A DNA stretch of 64,000 nt from Comamonas_C sp026954015 (GTDB lineage: Bacteria; Pseudomonadota; Gammaproteobacteria; Burkholderiales; Burkholderiaceae_C): NCBI GenBank assembly GCA_035063785.1, contig JAPSFS010000009.1:62001-126000 (forward strand), given 5' to 3'. The translations under genes and the position numbers were made by a program. Positions 62,674 through 64,000 of this stretch are shown here, piece after piece; positions within the stretch are counted from its first letter, which is position 1, and each line of letters opens with the position of its first letter. The notes beneath the pieces are model-generated. The model had not been told where the DNA came from. It did no database searches and worked only from the letters and a program-made list of their open reading frames with translations.

Positions 62674-64000
62674 ATGTCCAGAAAAATCCCGTTTTTCGCC
62701 GAGCTCGTGACGCTGCTCGTACTGATTGCCATCCCTTTCATCCTGCCGCCCCTCGGGTTCACGCCCGCCACGATCAACCGCATCATGATTTTTGGTCTGG
62801 TGGGCATCGGCTTTGACCTGCTGTTCGGCTACACCGGCCTGCTGTCCTTCGGCCAGTCGGCCTTCTTCGGCACCGGCGGCATGTTTGCGGCTTATCTCCT
62901 GACGCAGACGTCGTTCACCAACGTGGTGCTGGCAATCATCCTCGGGACGATTGTTGCTGCCGTTGCGGGCTACCTCGTGGGTCTCGTCGCGTTGCGCCGC
63001 ACCGGCATCTACTTCGCGATGATCACCGTGGCAATCGCAGAAGTGTTCTTTTTCATGGAGTTCAATCCGCTTTCGGAGTACACCGGCGGCGAAAACGGAC
63101 TGCCAGGCGTGCCCTCAGCAAGCCTCGGTCTGGGCTTCACAACCATCCAGTTCAAAACCGACCTTGAGCAATACGCATTCTTCGCGTTCTGGCTGTTCGT
63201 CGGTCTCGTGATTGCGCTACGCATCGTGCGCTCCCCTTTCGGACTCGTGATGCGCGCCATCCGAGAAAACCCCGATCGCGCCACCGCATTGGGACACAAC
63301 ATCCACAGCTACAAGCTGGTCGTATTCATCGTCGCTGCGATGTATGCTGGTTTCGGCGGTGGCCTCCTCGCGGTCATGCAGGGGTTCATGCCACCCGATG
63401 CCTTCATGTTCGCCACTTCCGGCGAAATCGTGATGCAGACTGCGATTGGCGGCGCGGGCACGCTGTTCGGGCCTATTCTCGGTGCTGCGACCTGGCTGCT
63501 GTTGAGCGACTTCTTCCAGACGGTGCTCAATCTGGGGGCCACCTGGAAGCTCATCCTGGGCATCGTGTTCGTTTTGCTCGTCGTCTTCCTGCGTCGCGGT
63601 CTGGCGGGGGCATTTGTCGACCTGTACCGCCTGGCGTTTGGCACAAAGAAGACAACATCCGCACCTGCTGCGGCCGTACACAACACCGCGGCCGCAACCG
63701 CCGGGGCGTTGCGCCACAAGAGCACGCGCAACAAGAGCGGGCACATCATTGAAGCCAAGGGGCTGACCAAGCATTACGGAGGCATCGCCGCCAACAGCGA
63801 TATCGACTTCGCGGTGAACTACGGTGAAATCCGCGGCATCATCGGTCCGAACGGCGCCGGCAAGAGTACGTTCTTCAAGATGCTTACGTGTGAAGTTCAG
63901 CCGACCTCGGGCACGATCAAGTTCGACGGGCGCGACATCACGCACATGAACGTGACCGACGCCTGTCAGATCGGCCTGACCAAGAGCTACCAGATCAACC
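62674..64000 (+). CDS. LivM-LivG fusion: permease plus ATPase, cut by window end
   Basis: One uninterrupted frame of at least 442 residues. Residues 1-320 are a LivM-type permease with about nine segments (GLLSFGQSAFFGTGGMFAAY near 60, RRTGIYFAMITVAIAEVFFF near 108, GGAGTLFGPILGA near 265). An Ala/Thr-rich linker of about 35 residues (near 327-365) follows, then an ATPase domain begins at HIIEAKGLTKHYGG with Walker A GPNGAGKST near residue 395 and the LivG-type GLTKSYQI at the edge. The signature motif and the rest lie outside. The two subunits are normally separate proteins. Confidence 0.9.
   Translation, partial: MSRKIPFFAELVTLLVLIAIPFILPPLGFTPATINRIMIFGLVGIGFDLLFGYTGLLSFGQSAFFGTGGMFAAYLLTQTSFTNVVLAIILGTIVAAVAGYLVGLVALRRTGIYFAMITVAIAEVFFFMEFNPLSEYTGGENGLPGVPSASLGLGFTTIQFKTDLEQYAFFAFWLFVGLVIALRIVRSPFGLVMRAIRENPDRATALGHNIHSYKLVVFIVAAMYAGFGGGLLAVMQGFMPPDAFMFATSGEIVMQTAIGGAGTLFGPILGAATWLLLSDFFQTVLNLGATWKLILGIVFVLLVVFLRRGLAGAFVDLYRLAFGTKKTTSAPAAAVHNTAAATAGALRHKSTRNKSGHIIEAKGLTKHYGGIAANSDIDFAVNYGEIRGIIGPNGAGKSTFFKMLTCEVQPTSGTIKFDGRDITHMNVTDACQIGLTKSYQIN

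Overview
The window looks like chromosomal DNA of a high-GC betaproteobacterium of the Burkholderiales, most likely Comamonadaceae. The evidence is the protein families and gene orders (alaA-hom-thrC, mrcA divergent from pilMNOPQ, an rpsF-priB-rpsR-rplI operon, MsrPQ, cytochrome c4) and a short dispersed palindromic repeat of a type I associate with that family (remembered, not searched). Almost all of it is core genome. I see no prophage, insertion sequence or CRISPR array.

Layout. 1-8.1 kb: clpB (cut by the window edge), a DUF1284 gene and bioY, divergent from birA across a probable BirA operator; then molybdenum cofactor genes moaE and, after an inserted three-gene stretch with a nuclease-like protein, moaD-moeA-mobB. 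8.1-12.3 kb: threonine genes thrC-hom and alaA. 12.3-18.3 kb: a small Mth938-like protein, a Bcp peroxiredoxin, a PIN-PhoH ATPase, dnaB, and the ribosomal operon rplI-rpsR-priB-rpsF. 18.4-22.4 kb: grpE-dnaK-dnaJ with probable heat-shock sigma promoters. 22.3-29.7 kb: a lytic transglycosylase, a polar amino acid ABC transporter, a methyltransferase overlapping a DUF1415 gene, an MFS transporter and dgt. 29.7-40.2 kb: aroB, an Ig-like lipoprotein where I would expect aroK, the type IV pilus operon pilMNOPQ, and mrcA. 40.2-47.7 kb: lptM-lysA, msrPQ, cytochrome c4, yihA, an alpha/beta hydrolase and two lipid A acyltransferases. 47.7-55.7 kb: metK with a probable SAM-II riboswitch, a NadM-Nudix protein, groESL under CIRCE control, a branched-chain amino acid binding protein, panBC and tRNA-Leu(UAG). 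55.7-64 kb: a glutathione transferase, prpE, an isochorismatase-like hydrolase, an IclR regulator, and a branched-chain-type ABC transporter whose second permease is fused to an ATPase and runs off the end.

Functional links. The Moco genes supply the cofactor that MsrP needs. Three chaperone loci (clpB, grpE-dnaK-dnaJ, groESL) share heat-shock-type promoter motifs, and groESL adds an HrcA operator. Eight copies of the dispersed repeat sit at gene ends, and several supply stop codons. The most interesting points are the metK leader, the biotin operator, the insertion between moaD and moaE, the missing aroK with a mosaic-looking aroB, and the repeat family.
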